A DNA stretch of 64,000 nucleotides. Origin: Streptomyces cyaneofuscatus (GTDB lineage: Bacteria; Actinomycetota; Actinomycetes; Streptomycetales; Streptomycetaceae). The notes under the pieces are model-generated. The model was not told the origin of the DNA. It saw only the letters and a program-made list of their open reading frames with translations, and did no database searches. The number at the start of each line of letters is the position of its first letter. Position 1 is the first letter of the stretch. Below, piece by piece: positions 53,412 to 61,191 of this stretch. The position numbers and the translations under genes are program-made. The stretch lies in NCBI RefSeq assembly GCF_000718135.1, contig NZ_JOEM01000001.1, positions 1 through 64,000 of the forward strand. Direction: 5' to 3'.

Positions 53412-54941
53412 CTAGTAGGTGCGGCGGCGCGCCCGGCGGGTGGCGACGAGGACCGTACCGCCGGCGGCCACCAGCGCCGCCGCGATGGAGCCGATGATCC
53501 ACTCGCCGCCGCGCGATCCGGTGTCGGGCAGTTCACCCGGGTGGGACGGGGAGGGGGTCGGCTTCCACGTCGGTGTGGGGTCGGTGGGATCCGGCGTGGG
53601 GTCGGTGGGAGTGGGGGTCGGGTCCGTGGGGGTGGGAGTGGGGTCGGTGGGGGTCGGCGTCGGATCCGTAGGCGTCGGGGTGGGATCCGTCGGCGTGGGC
53701 GTCGGGTCCGTGGGGGTCGGCGTCGGGTCCGTCGGCGTCGGGGTCGGATCCGTGGGAGTTGGCGTCGGGTCCGTCGGCGTGGGAGTGGGATCCGTCGGCG
53801 TCGGCGTCGGGTCCGTCGGCGTGGGAGTGGGATCCGTCGGCGTCGGCGTCGGATCCGTCGGCGTCGGCGTCGGGTCAGGGCCGCAGGTCGGGAGGTCGCC
53901 GTCGAACGGGTACGAGTGGATCTCCTGGCCGCCCGAAGCGCCCGACGAGGTGTGGGTGAGCGAACCGACGGTGTAGAAGCGGCCGTTGGTACCGCTCATG
54001 GTGAGCGTGGTCGTGCTGGCCGGCTGCCCGATCAGCACGCTGCCCTGGAACTGGGCCGGCCCGGTCAGCGTCAGATCCGTCGCGTCCGGGAAGTTCCACA
54101 GCAGGCGCTCGCGGAGCCCCGGGTTGGGGAGGGTACCCATGAACGTGGCGACCGTGCGGGCGTCCCCGTAGACGTTGACGAGGACGGTCGCCCCGGCAGG
54201 GATGCCGGTGAAGGTGAACCCGGCGTTGCCGCCCGTCGAGGAGACCAGGTCCGCGTCCACGTCGAAGACCTGGATCGGCGAGGTGTCGTCCCCGGTGAAG
54301 GTGAACGTGTCACCGGCCCGCGTCCAGCTGCCGGTCGTCGCGCGGTGCGCGTCACCGTCGTACGCGTAGCACCGGCTGGCCTCGGTGAGCTGCGGGCGCA
54401 GGCCGGTGAACGGGGCGGTGGCCGCCGGATCGGGGCGCGGGGCCGTCAGCGGGTTGACCGTGCCGGTGAGGCTCCCCGCGTAGGCGACCCGGCCCGAGTG
54501 GGCGCCCTCCTCCGCGAGAAGACGCTTGCCGGGGGCGATGAGGATGTCCCCGCCCACCGTCAGGTAGTCGGAGCCGTCCGGCGGCGGGACCCGTGAACCG
54601 ACGCCCGCGACACCGACGTTGTAGATCTGCGAGGCTTCGGCCCGCTTGTCCATGTCGAACCGGCCGAGGGTGACGATCTTCCCCTCGGCCTCGGCGGCGG
54701 CCTCCCGGACCAGGAAGTCTCCGCCGACGTAGATGTTGATGTTCTCGTCGTAACCGGTGACCGGCCCGCTGTTGGGTTCGTTCCACACGTCCGGGCACTG
54801 GCTGCCGAGGCAGGGGCCCAGCCCGCCCGGCAACGGATCTGCGGCGACGGCCGGGGCCAGCATGCCCACCATCGCCGCGGCCGTGGCCACTGTCACTGCT
54901 GCCCGGATTGCGTTGCCGCGCCTGCGCGCCTGTTGTTCCAT
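53412..54941 (-). CDS. LPXTG-anchored choice-of-anchor A protein with Pro-Thr heptad repeats
   Basis: 509 aa from the ATG at 54941. Signal peptide AAVTVATAAAMVGMLAPAVAA. The choice-of-anchor A domain (about 55-310) has NINIYVGGDFLVREAAAEAEGKIVTLGRF and VFDVDADLVSSTGGNAGFTF. A stalk of about 14 DPTPTPT repeats follows, then the cell-wall sorting signal LPDTG, a hydrophobic helix and RRARRRTY. Sortase should link it covalently to peptidoglycan. The motif LPDTG differs from the LAXTG most common in Streptomyces. Such proteins can act as surface adhesins. Confidence 0.92.
   Translation of the reverse strand: MEQQARRRGNAIRAAVTVATAAAMVGMLAPAVAADPLPGGLGPCLGSQCPDVWNEPNSGPVTGYDENINIYVGGDFLVREAAAEAEGKIVTLGRFDMDKRAEASQIYNVGVAGVGSRVPPPDGSDYLTVGGDILIAPGKRLLAEEGAHSGRVAYAGSLTGTVNPLTAPRPDPAATAPFTGLRPQLTEASRCYAYDGDAHRATTGSWTRAGDTFTFTGDDTSPIQVFDVDADLVSSTGGNAGFTFTGIPAGATVLVNVYGDARTVATFMGTLPNPGLRERLLWNFPDATDLTLTGPAQFQGSVLIGQPASTTTLTMSGTNGRFYTVGSLTHTSSGASGGQEIHSYPFDGDLPTCGPDPTPTPTDPTPTPTDPTPTPTDPTPTPTDPTPTPTDPTPTPTDPTPTPTDPTPTPTDPTPTPTDPTPTPTDPTPTPTDPTPTPTDPTPTPTDPTPDPTDPTPTWKPTPSPSHPGELPDTGSRGGEWIIGSIAAALVAAGGTVLVATRRARRRTY
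53572..53875 (-). repeat. 21-bp tandem repeats coding the Pro-Thr stalk
   Basis: About 14 units of 21 bp code for DPTPTPT. The units differ mainly at third positions, and GGATCC-type and GGGTCC-type units alternate, so the DNA repeat is diverging while the peptide is kept. Confidence 0.9.
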
Positions 54942-55073
54942 GCCGCGCAATATGCATCTTTAATGCTAGTCATTTGTTATGACACGCCGGATTTACCCCT
55001 ATGCGTCGACCTATAGGCGGGTGTCGGCCTGAGGGCGGATGTCGGCGAAGGCAGGTGCCGGCCCGGGGGACGC

Positions 55074-56072
55074 TCAGAGGGCCAGCAGCTTCTCCTCCAG
55101 CTGGGGATCGAGCCCGACCGCCGGCCGGTCCGGGCGCTGAGGCGCGGTGCCGCCGCGCTCGCGCAGCCAGGTCCAGGTGTCCGCGACGGTCTCGCCGACC
55201 GGCCGGCAGCGCAGTCCGGCGGCCTCGGCCCGGGCATGGCCACCCTGGTGCAGCGCGTCGTACAGCTCCCCCTCCGGCAGCCAGACCGGCAGCCCGCTCC
55301 AGGGCTCGACCCCGGCGGCCAGCAGCGTGTCCGGGTCCGTCCAGCGCAGCTCGGCACCGGAGCCGGTGACCCGGACACAGGCGTCCAGCAGTTCGCCCAT
55401 GGTGGTGTGGCCGGGGCGGCTGACGGTGTTGTACGGGCCGTGCAGCCCGGCCGCCGCGGCGTCCAGGATCCAGCTCGCCAGGTCGCGGGCGTCGACGTAC
55501 TGGAGCTGAGCGGTACGCGGGCCGGGGGCGATCACCGGGCCCCCGCGGGCGATCCGGGTGAGCCACCAGGGCAGCCGCCCGATGTTCTCGCCGGGGCCCA
55601 TGATCAGCCCCGCCCGCGCCAGCAGGGCCCGGTCACCGAAGGCGTCGAGGGCCGCCAGCTCGCCGCCGCGCTTGGCCCGGTCGTACGGCACGTCCCCTTC
55701 CTCGTCGGGAGAGGCGCCGCCCACCAGCGGCCCGTCCTCGTCCAGGCCGGCGGGTGCCGGGTAGGCGTACACGGAACGGCTGGAGACGTACGTGTAGTGG
55801 CCCGCGCGGTCCGCCAGCAGCCGGGCGGCGTCGCGTACGGCGGTGGGCACCCCGCTCCAGGTGTCGACCACCAGGTCCCAGTCGCCCGCGTGGTCCGCCA
55901 GCGCCGCGAGGCCCCGCTCCCCTCCCGTACGGTCGCCTGTCAGCGCGCGCACGCCCGGCGGCGGCGCGTGGTGGCCCCGGTGGAAGACGGTGACCTCCCA
56001 GTCCCGCTCCAGCGCGGCCTCGGTGACGGCCCGTCCGACGAACTCCGTACCGCCCAGCATCAATAGCTTCAT
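55074..56072 (-). CDS. NAD-dependent epimerase/dehydratase family protein
   Basis: 332 aa. Extended-SDR fold: MLGGTEFVGRAVTEAALERDWEVTVFHRG at the N-terminus, YVSSRSVYAY (Ser) and active-site YDRAKRGGEL (Tyr-x3-Lys). Substrate-binding part LPWWLTRIARGGPVIAPGP. This is the reductase/sugar-epimerase type often labelled NAD-dependent epimerase; the substrate is not predictable. No signal peptide. Confidence 0.88.
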   Translation of the reverse strand: MKLLMLGGTEFVGRAVTEAALERDWEVTVFHRGHHAPPPGVRALTGDRTGGERGLAALADHAGDWDLVVDTWSGVPTAVRDAARLLADRAGHYTYVSSRSVYAYPAPAGLDEDGPLVGGASPDEEGDVPYDRAKRGGELAALDAFGDRALLARAGLIMGPGENIGRLPWWLTRIARGGPVIAPGPRTAQLQYVDARDLASWILDAAAAGLHGPYNTVSRPGHTTMGELLDACVRVTGSGAELRWTDPDTLLAAGVEPWSGLPVWLPEGELYDALHQGGHARAEAAGLRCRPVGETVADTWTWLRERGGTAPQRPDRPAVGLDPQLEEKLLAL

Positions 56073-56141
56073 GGGCCGAGCCTGCCCGCTCCGGCCGCCC
56101 CCGGGAACACCCGCACGCTGTCAGCAGAACGGGGAACTCCC

Positions 56142-56199
56142 GGCCGGGCTCAGGGCGTGCGCGCGAGAGGGCCGGCCGGGTTCAGGGCGTGCGCGCGAG
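56142..56199 (-). repeat. Tandem duplication (26 bp, period 32) over the end of snpR
   Basis: Copies at 56142-56167 and 56174-56199 differ in one base. The right copy contains the last codons (LARTP) and stop of the LysR gene; the left one repeats them outside the gene. Confidence 0.85.
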
Positions 56200-57129
56200 G
56201 GGGCTGCGGTGGCGCAGCAGCCAGGCGTAGTAGCCGCTGGAGCGCCGGGCCGCCTCCACATAGGCCGCCTCCAGCTCCCCGTACACCACCGAGGTGTCCG
56301 TCTCCGGCCGGGAGGCCAGGAGCAGCCGCACCGCCAGGGGGTCGCCACGCAGCGGGCGGATCGCCATGTCGTCGCGCGGCCCCGAGGTGGGCTGGCAGGG
56401 CGCGACGGCCTCGCCGAGCACGACGAGGGAGGCGGCGGTGAGGTAGTCCCCGTGCAGGACCGGCGGGTCGATCCCGGCCGCGCCCAGCACCCGGCGCACC
56501 CCGTCCCACTCGCCGTCCACCGTCGGATCGACCATCCACCGGTCACCGGCCAGGTCCCCGAGCTCCACGACCCGGCGGCGGGCGGCGGGATGGTCCCGGG
56601 AGAGGGAGATGAACTGCGGTTCACGGTCCAGGAGTACCCGCTGGACCAGGCCGTCGGGGAGGGTCAGCGGGGAGCCCTCCACCTCGTGCACGAAGGCGAC
56701 GTCCAGCCGGCCCGCCTCGACCGAGCGCAGGAGGGCGTGGGCCGAGACGTCGACCCGCAGGGAGATCTCCGTACCGGGCAGGGCGTCCCGCAACCGGCGG
56801 AGCCAGCTCCCGACGACCCGGCTCGCGGTGGAGCCGACGCGCAGCCGGGGCCCCCGGGACGCGTCGGCCTCCGCGAGGGCGTGGGTGACCAGGGCGCTCA
56901 TCCCGTCGACGAGCGGCCGGGCCCGGCTGAGCACCGCCCGGCCGAGCGGGGTCGGCCGGCAGCCGGTGCGTTCGCGGCGGAACAGCTCGGCGCCGAGCGA
57001 GTTCTCGATCCGCCGCAGCTGGGTGGTCAGGGAGGGCTGGCTCACGCCGAGACGACGGGCGGCCTGGTGCAGACTGCCCGCGTCGGCGATGGCGCACAGC
57101 GCCCTGAGGTGCCTCACCTCAAGCTCCAT
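56182..57129 (-). CDS. snpR: LysR-family regulator of snapalysin (SnpR-like)
   Basis: 315 aa from the ATG at 57129, 7 nt after TAGTCT (leaderless); longer upstream frames lack support. The winged HTH reads MELEVRHLRALCAIADAGSLHQAARRLGVSQPSLTTQLRRIENSLG, with a LysR substrate-binding domain from about residue 90 (RLRVGSTASRVVGSWLRRL). It is divergent from snpA, as in the known SnpR-SnpA arrangement of Streptomyces, in which SnpR activates the protease gene. A T-N11-A dyad lies in the shared intergenic region. Confidence 0.88.
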   Translation of the reverse strand: MELEVRHLRALCAIADAGSLHQAARRLGVSQPSLTTQLRRIENSLGAELFRRERTGCRPTPLGRAVLSRARPLVDGMSALVTHALAEADASRGPRLRVGSTASRVVGSWLRRLRDALPGTEISLRVDVSAHALLRSVEAGRLDVAFVHEVEGSPLTLPDGLVQRVLLDREPQFISLSRDHPAARRRVVELGDLAGDRWMVDPTVDGEWDGVRRVLGAAGIDPPVLHGDYLTAASLVVLGEAVAPCQPTSGPRDDMAIRPLRGDPLAVRLLLASRPETDTSVVYGELEAAYVEAARRSSGYYAWLLRHRSPLARTP

Positions 57130-57441
57130 GAAGCGGAGACTACGACCGGTCATGCCCCTGACACCAGCGGCCGCAACCCCATCAAAGGGCATTAATTCAG
57201 CGGGTGTTGGGCGGAGCGTCAGGTGGCGGTGACAGGGTGGCGCGGCCCTGCCGGGCGGCGGGTGGCGCGGAGGCGGGCGCGGGGGGGGGGCAGGCGGGGG
57301 ATAGGGCCGCGTTATCCCCGGTTGGCATCATCCCCGACGGCCGTCCGCTCCCCCACACTCTCCCCGTACCGCCCCGCGCCCCGTCCGTTCAGCGGACAAC
57401 CCCCACGGCGCGGGTTCACCGGACCGTAGGAGAAATCCCCC
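57130..57441. other. snpR-snpA intergenic control region
   Basis: 312 bases without a gene. It holds a leaderless -10 box for snpR (TAGTCT, minus strand, 57137-57142), an AT-rich ATTAAT around 57192, ten consecutive G at 57281-57290, the LysR-type dyad at 57297-57319 and the snpA promoter and leader. Confidence 0.6.
57297..57319 (+). promoter_or_regulatory. LysR-type dyad GGGGATA-N9-TATCCCC
   Basis: Perfect 7-bp arms with a 9-nt spacer. It contains T-N11-A (T57302 and A57314), the core of LysR binding sites. It lies 123-145 nt before the snpA ATG, a usual position for a LysR activator. Confidence 0.7.
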
Positions 57442-58098
57442 ATGAGACACCTCAGGACCGCCATCGCCTCCGCCATCGCCGGTCTCGGCCTCGTCGCCGC
57501 GCTCGGCACGGCGCCCGCGGTCTCCGCCGCTCCTGCCCCTGCCGTCTCCACCCCCGCCTCCATCGCCGCGTACAACGGGTCGGGCGAGAACGCCGCCGCG
57601 AACCGGGCCTTCTTCGACGCGGTGATGAAGTCAGTCGCCGAGAAGCGGGCCGCCAACCCGCGCGCCCTGGCCGTCACGGTGACGTACAGCGCCGCCTCCG
57701 CTCCGAGCTTCCGCACCCAGATAGCCAACAGCACCCGGATCTGGAACAGCTCGGTCAGCAACGTCCGGCTCCAGGAAGGCTCCAACGCCGACTTCACCTA
57801 CCGCGAGGGCAACGACCCGCGCGGTTCGTACGCCTCGACCAACGGGCACGGCCGGGGCTTCATCTTCCTGGACTACCGGCAGAACCAGCAGTACAACTCG
57901 ACCCGCGTCACCACGCACGAGACCGGGCACGTGCTCGGCCTGCCGGACACCTACTCCGGTCCGTGCAGCCAGCTGATGTCCGGCGGCGGCCCCGGCCCGT
58001 CCTGCACCAACGCCCAGCCCGACGCCAACGAGCGGGCCCGGGTGAACTACCTCTGGCAGAACGGCTTCGCCGCCGCTCTGGCGGGCACCGCCTCCTGA
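57442..58098 (+). CDS. snpA: Snapalysin (M7 small neutral zinc metalloprotease)
   Basis: 218 aa. Sec signal peptide to about residue 29 (VSAA), then a short propeptide to about residue 75, then the mature protease. The zinc motif is H159[10 protein letters not shown], the HExxHxxGxxD of snapalysins. C-terminal disulphide cysteines are seen in GPCSQLM and PSCTN. It degrades proteins, for example milk casein, outside the cell. The divergent LysR gene is its regulator. Confidence 0.97.
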   Translation: MRHLRTAIASAIAGLGLVAALGTAPAVSAAPAPAVSTPASIAAYNGSGENAAANRAFFDAVMKSVAEKRAANPRALAVTVTYSAASAPSFRTQIANSTRIWNSSVSNVRLQEGSNADFTYREGNDPRGSYASTNGHGRGFIFLDYRQNQQYNSTRVTTHETGHVLGLPDTYSGPCSQLMSGGGPGPSCTNAQPDANERARVNYLWQNGFAAALAGTAS

Positions 58099-58128
58099 CC
58101 CGCATCGCCACCCGCATCGCCGCATGAA

Positions 58129-58158
58129 GAGGGCCGTTCCGGACGCGGAACGGCCCTC
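58129..58158. terminator. Terminator between snpA and the convergent GntR operon
   Basis: Perfect 13-bp stem GAGGGCCGTTCCG / CGGAACGGCCCTC with a GACG loop, 31 nt after the snpA stop. Confidence 0.85.
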
Positions 58159-58200
58159 CGTGGCGGGTGGAGCCATTGTCGTACGCCGGTGGCGGCGGCC

Positions 58201-58557
58201 TCAGGCCCCCAGTTCGGCGCGGACCAGCGTCAGCAGCTCCTCCTCCGTCAGGCCCAGTTCCCGGGCGTCCGCGACCACTTCGCGGACCCGCTCCAGGAGT
58301 TGGGCCCGGCGAGGGGAGGCGCCTTCGGTGACCACCGCACCACGGCCGCGGCGCAGCTCGATCAGCCCCTCCTCGCGGAGCCGCTGGTAGCCGCGCAGCA
58401 CCGTGTGGACGTTCACCCCGAGGGAGTCGGCGAGCACCCGGGCGGCGGGGAGCCGCTCGCCCGGGGTCACCGCGCCGTCGGCGACCGCGCGGCGCACCGA
58501 GGCCGCGATCTGGTCGCCGAGCGGCACGGTGGAGGTGGGGTCGACCCGGAAGAGCAT
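58201..58557 (-). CDS. GntR-family regulator (YtrA subgroup)
   Basis: 118 aa. Winged helix: PLGDQIAASVRRAVADGAVTPGERLPAARVLADSLGVNVHTVLRGYQRLREEGL, wing ELRRGRGAVV. The short C-terminal part with only two helices (LLERVREVVADARELGLTEEELLTLVRAEL) marks the YtrA subgroup. It is 2 nt downstream of the DUF1648 gene and should repress that operon at the GTTGTTC-N11-GAACAAC dyad. Confidence 0.93.
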   Translation of the reverse strand: MLFRVDPTSTVPLGDQIAASVRRAVADGAVTPGERLPAARVLADSLGVNVHTVLRGYQRLREEGLIELRRGRGAVVTEGASPRRAQLLERVREVVADARELGLTEEELLTLVRAELGA

Positions 58558-58559
58558 GG

Positions 58560-59531
58560 TCAGCGCCCCGCCCGGTTCCGGTCGACGAGGGTGTTGAGCA
58601 GGGCGGCCCCGGTGCCGGAGTCCTCCACGGTGACCGCGAATTCACGGCCACCGCGCTGCCGGGCCACGATGGCCTCGCCCGAGCGGACGATGAAGCCGGT
58701 GCGGCCCGGGCGGATGCGGTACCCCCAGCCGCCGAACTCCGCGACCGCGTCGACCCGCCGACTGTCCGCCGCCTCGATGCGCTCCAGCGGGAGCTGGAAC
58801 CGGGGCCAGGGCAGCAGGCCGGAGACGGTGAGGCCGCGCCGGTCCACGGTGACGTGGGCGCGGCTGAAGGTGATCGCCGGCACGGCGATGACCAGGAGAG
58901 GTACGCCGAGGAACCAGTTGACCCCGTAGCCGAGGCCCGTTCCGGTGGCCACGATCACCAGGGCGCTCAGCGGCAGCCACCAGGAGCCGGTGGTGCGGGC
59001 CCAGCCGGCCACCTCGCCGTCGGCGAGCGCGATCCGCTCGCGGTCGGCGGGGCTCTTCCCGGCGCGGGGGTCCTCCGGTGCCGGGACCAGCCGGGCCAGC
59101 AGCAGCCCGATCCCGCCGGCGAGGACGGCCGCCCCGAGGGCCATGGCGAGGTGCCACAGCGGGAAGCGGCCGGCCGCGGCCCCGTCGGGGGTGTCCAGGT
59201 TGACGATCAGGGCGGCGCCCAGCACGTACTGGAGGAAGGCGGCCACGGCCCAGCCGCCGCCGATGAGCAGACGGTGGGCCCGCCCGTAGAACCTTCCGCC
59301 GACCACCATGAGTACCCACAGGGCGCCGAGCACGGGCAGCACCGGGGCGGTGACCAGGACGTAGGTGGTGCGGTCGACATAGCCGTTCACGTCTCCGGAG
59401 ACGTCGAAGTGGCCGGCCAGCCGGGTGGGAAGACGGTCCTTGAGGACGAGGAAGAGGATCAGGTCGACGAGGAAGGCGAGGACAAAGGGCAGGGCCGCGA
59501 GCGTGGCGCGGCCAAGGTTCTTGCGTGTCAT
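58560..59531 (-). CDS. DUF1648-type membrane protein
   Basis: 323 aa from the ATG at 59531 with GGAGG 6 nt upstream. About six helices; the N-terminal DUF1648 part reads LPTRLAGHFDVSGDVNGYVDRTTYVLV. A C-terminal soluble domain (FSRAHVTVDRRGLTVSGLLPWPRFQLPLERIEAADSRR) resembles a PH-like fold. In other species DUF1648 proteins paired with YtrA regulators take part in envelope stress or transport; function unknown here. Confidence 0.88.
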   Translation of the reverse strand: MTRKNLGRATLAALPFVLAFLVDLILFLVLKDRLPTRLAGHFDVSGDVNGYVDRTTYVLVTAPVLPVLGALWVLMVVGGRFYGRAHRLLIGGGWAVAAFLQYVLGAALIVNLDTPDGAAAGRFPLWHLAMALGAAVLAGGIGLLLARLVPAPEDPRAGKSPADRERIALADGEVAGWARTTGSWWLPLSALVIVATGTGLGYGVNWFLGVPLLVIAVPAITFSRAHVTVDRRGLTVSGLLPWPRFQLPLERIEAADSRRVDAVAEFGGWGYRIRPGRTGFIVRSGEAIVARQRGGREFAVTVEDSGTGAALLNTLVDRNRAGR

Positions 59532-59542
59532 GGAAAACCTCC

Positions 59543-59567
59543 GTTGTTCGCATGTTAGTAGAACAAC
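59543..59567 (-). promoter_or_regulatory. YtrA-type operator GTTGTTC-N11-GAACAAC
   Basis: A perfect 7-11-7 dyad 12-36 nt upstream of the DUF1648 start. On the minus strand it overlaps a promoter TTGCCC-N18-TAACAT. The regulator in the operon is the likely binder. Confidence 0.8.
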
Positions 59568-59612
59568 TAGAGGAAGGGCAATGCGGTACCGGCACTCAGG
59601 TTCCGGGAACAG

Positions 59613-59648
59613 CTCTGCCCCGTACCGGAGTTGCGGTACGGGGCAGAG
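59613..59648 (-). terminator. Terminator after the DUF6304-type gene
   Basis: A perfect 14-bp stem CTCTGCCCCGTACC / GGTACGGGGCAGAG with an 8-nt loop, 29 nt past the stop of the minus-strand gene. Confidence 0.8.
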
Positions 59649-59676
59649 GAGGCGTCCGTCAGGAACGGGGTGACCG

Positions 59677-60417
59677 TCAGGCGCGTTCGAGGGGCCCAAC
59701 AGGCCCCAGGGATTCCCGAGGTTCCAGGGGCTCCAAGGGCTCCAAGGGCTCCAAGGGCTCCAAGGGGAAGGCTCCCCGGTGGCCGGTTCCGGCACCCCGG
59801 GACGGGCGCACCTCGAACTCCTTGCAGCTCCAGATCTCCTGGACGAAGCCGGTCCGCCGGTCCCACAGGTCCAGCACCGCGTCCTCGCCCTCCACACCCC
59901 GGTAGGCGTCCTTGGCGCCGCGGAAGCAGGCGAGGCTGCCGGAGAGGCCGCGGCCGGGGGCCGGGAAGTAGTCGGAGAAGGCGCAGGCGATACAGGTCTG
60001 GAGCTGGATGCCGTCCGGGAGGATGCGCTGGATCGCCGTCAGCGCGGCGGCGAAGTCGCTCTCGGCCCGGGCCGATTCGTAGGCCGCGCCGTCCAGATGG
60101 AGGGTGAGGTAGAGGTCCGGGTCGACCCGGCGCAGGGAGAGCAGGCAGCCGAGGGTGGCCTGGCGCAGGGCGCCGTCGACGAGGACGGGCAGCGGGAGGT
60201 CCCACTCCAGTACGCAGTCGGTGAGGGCGCCGTCCGCCAGGGCGAACATCCCGCTCTCCGGGGGCGTGCCCGACACCGGCGCCAGGTCGTCGAAGCTCTC
60301 ACCCTCGAAGTCGACCCCTCGGATCCGGAGCCGGAGCTGCTGTCCGTCCGTGGTGAGAACGACGGAATCGGAACCGTTGCGGTCCCGGTACCAGCCGGCC
60401 CACGACTCATCTGTCAT
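59677..60417 (-). CDS. DUF6304-type hypothetical protein with LEP repeat tail
   Basis: 246 aa. Starts MTDESWAGWYRDRNGSDSVVLTTDG, then mixed beta sequence with LEWDLPLPVLVDGALRQATLGCLLSLRR and a Cys/Phe-rich CIACAFSDYFPAPGRGLSGSLACFRG. I recognise it as the Streptomyces family DUF6304, cytosolic, function unknown. The C-terminus ends in LEPLEPLEPLEPLEP, coded by a 9-bp tandem repeat, so its tail length may vary between strains. Confidence 0.78.
   Translation of the reverse strand: MTDESWAGWYRDRNGSDSVVLTTDGQQLRLRIRGVDFEGESFDDLAPVSGTPPESGMFALADGALTDCVLEWDLPLPVLVDGALRQATLGCLLSLRRVDPDLYLTLHLDGAAYESARAESDFAAALTAIQRILPDGIQLQTCIACAFSDYFPAPGRGLSGSLACFRGAKDAYRGVEGEDAVLDLWDRRTGFVQEIWSCKEFEVRPSRGAGTGHRGAFPLEPLEPLEPLEPLEPRESLGPVGPLERA
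59729..59764 (-). repeat. 9-bp tandem repeat coding Leu-Glu-Pro
   Basis: Four perfect copies of GGCTCCAAG (plus strand), flanked by imperfect copies. Confidence 0.9.
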
Positions 60418-60493
60418 GAGCAGGGACTGTAGCCCCTGCCCGGTACGGCTCCGGTGCCGCCCTCCTCCCTACACGGCGCGGCCTGGCGAGGCC

Positions 60494-61090
60494 TCAACCC
60501 GCTTGCGGATCACGCCACATGGGCCACATGAACGGGCCGTCCGGCAGTTCGACGGCCCGGCCCAGGAAGCGGAAGCCGAGCCGCTCGTAGAGCGTACGGC
60601 TGCGGGCGCTGCTCGCCTCCAGATAGGCGGGTACACCGTCGCGGTCGCAGCGGTCCAGCTCCGCCCGGATGAGCTCGGCCCCGACACCCTCGCCCTGGCG
60701 CTGCGGGGAGACACCGATCATGAGCAGGTAGGAGTGGGCGCGGTCGTGCGGGTGCACCTGCCCGGTCAGCCTTCCGACCAGTTCGCACCGCTCGTTGTCG
60801 GGGTCGGCGGTCTGCCGCATCAGGGCGGGCGTGGGGTCCTCCTCCTCGGGCGCACCGGCGGGCACCGGAAGCCACAGGGCCACGGCCGCGCCGTCTTCGG
60901 CCACATCGATACGGCCTTCGGCGAGGGTGATGTCGGCGAAGACGCCGAGGAACTTGCCGTGCACCGCCCGCCGGTGCGCCTCGTCGGGGAAGACCCAGCT
61001 GCTGACCGGGTCGTGGTGGAAGGCCTCCTCCAGGACCGATACGACCAGTCCCCTGTCGTCCTGGCCCGCCTGCTGAATCCGTATGCCCAT
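60494..61090 (-). CDS. GNAT family N-acetyltransferase
   Basis: 198 aa from the ATG at 61090. GNAT motif A SYLLMIGVSPQRQGEGVGAELIRAEL, followed by PAYLEASSARSRTLYERLGFRFLG. The N-terminal half EEAFHHDPVSSWVFPDEAHR is typical of the subgroup near puromycin N-acetyltransferase. Substrate unknown. Confidence 0.9.
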   Translation of the reverse strand: MGIRIQQAGQDDRGLVVSVLEEAFHHDPVSSWVFPDEAHRRAVHGKFLGVFADITLAEGRIDVAEDGAAVALWLPVPAGAPEEEDPTPALMRQTADPDNERCELVGRLTGQVHPHDRAHSYLLMIGVSPQRQGEGVGAELIRAELDRCDRDGVPAYLEASSARSRTLYERLGFRFLGRAVELPDGPFMWPMWRDPQAG

Positions 61091-61191
61091 GACCGGCTTC
61101 CACCCCTTCGCCCGCTGCTCTCGACGCTCTGCTCTCAACCAACCTCCGGAATACTAGAGTTGACGGGCTGGGGCTGGGCCGGTGAGGACGG

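Noticed and set aside
53572..53875. Regular 21-bp repeats as a possible CRISPR array
   Set aside because: No spacers; the repeat is in frame and encodes DPTPTPT in a surface protein.
57281..57290. Ten consecutive G as another assembly error
   Set aside because: It lies in a non-coding region with no loss of any reading frame, so there is no evidence against it.
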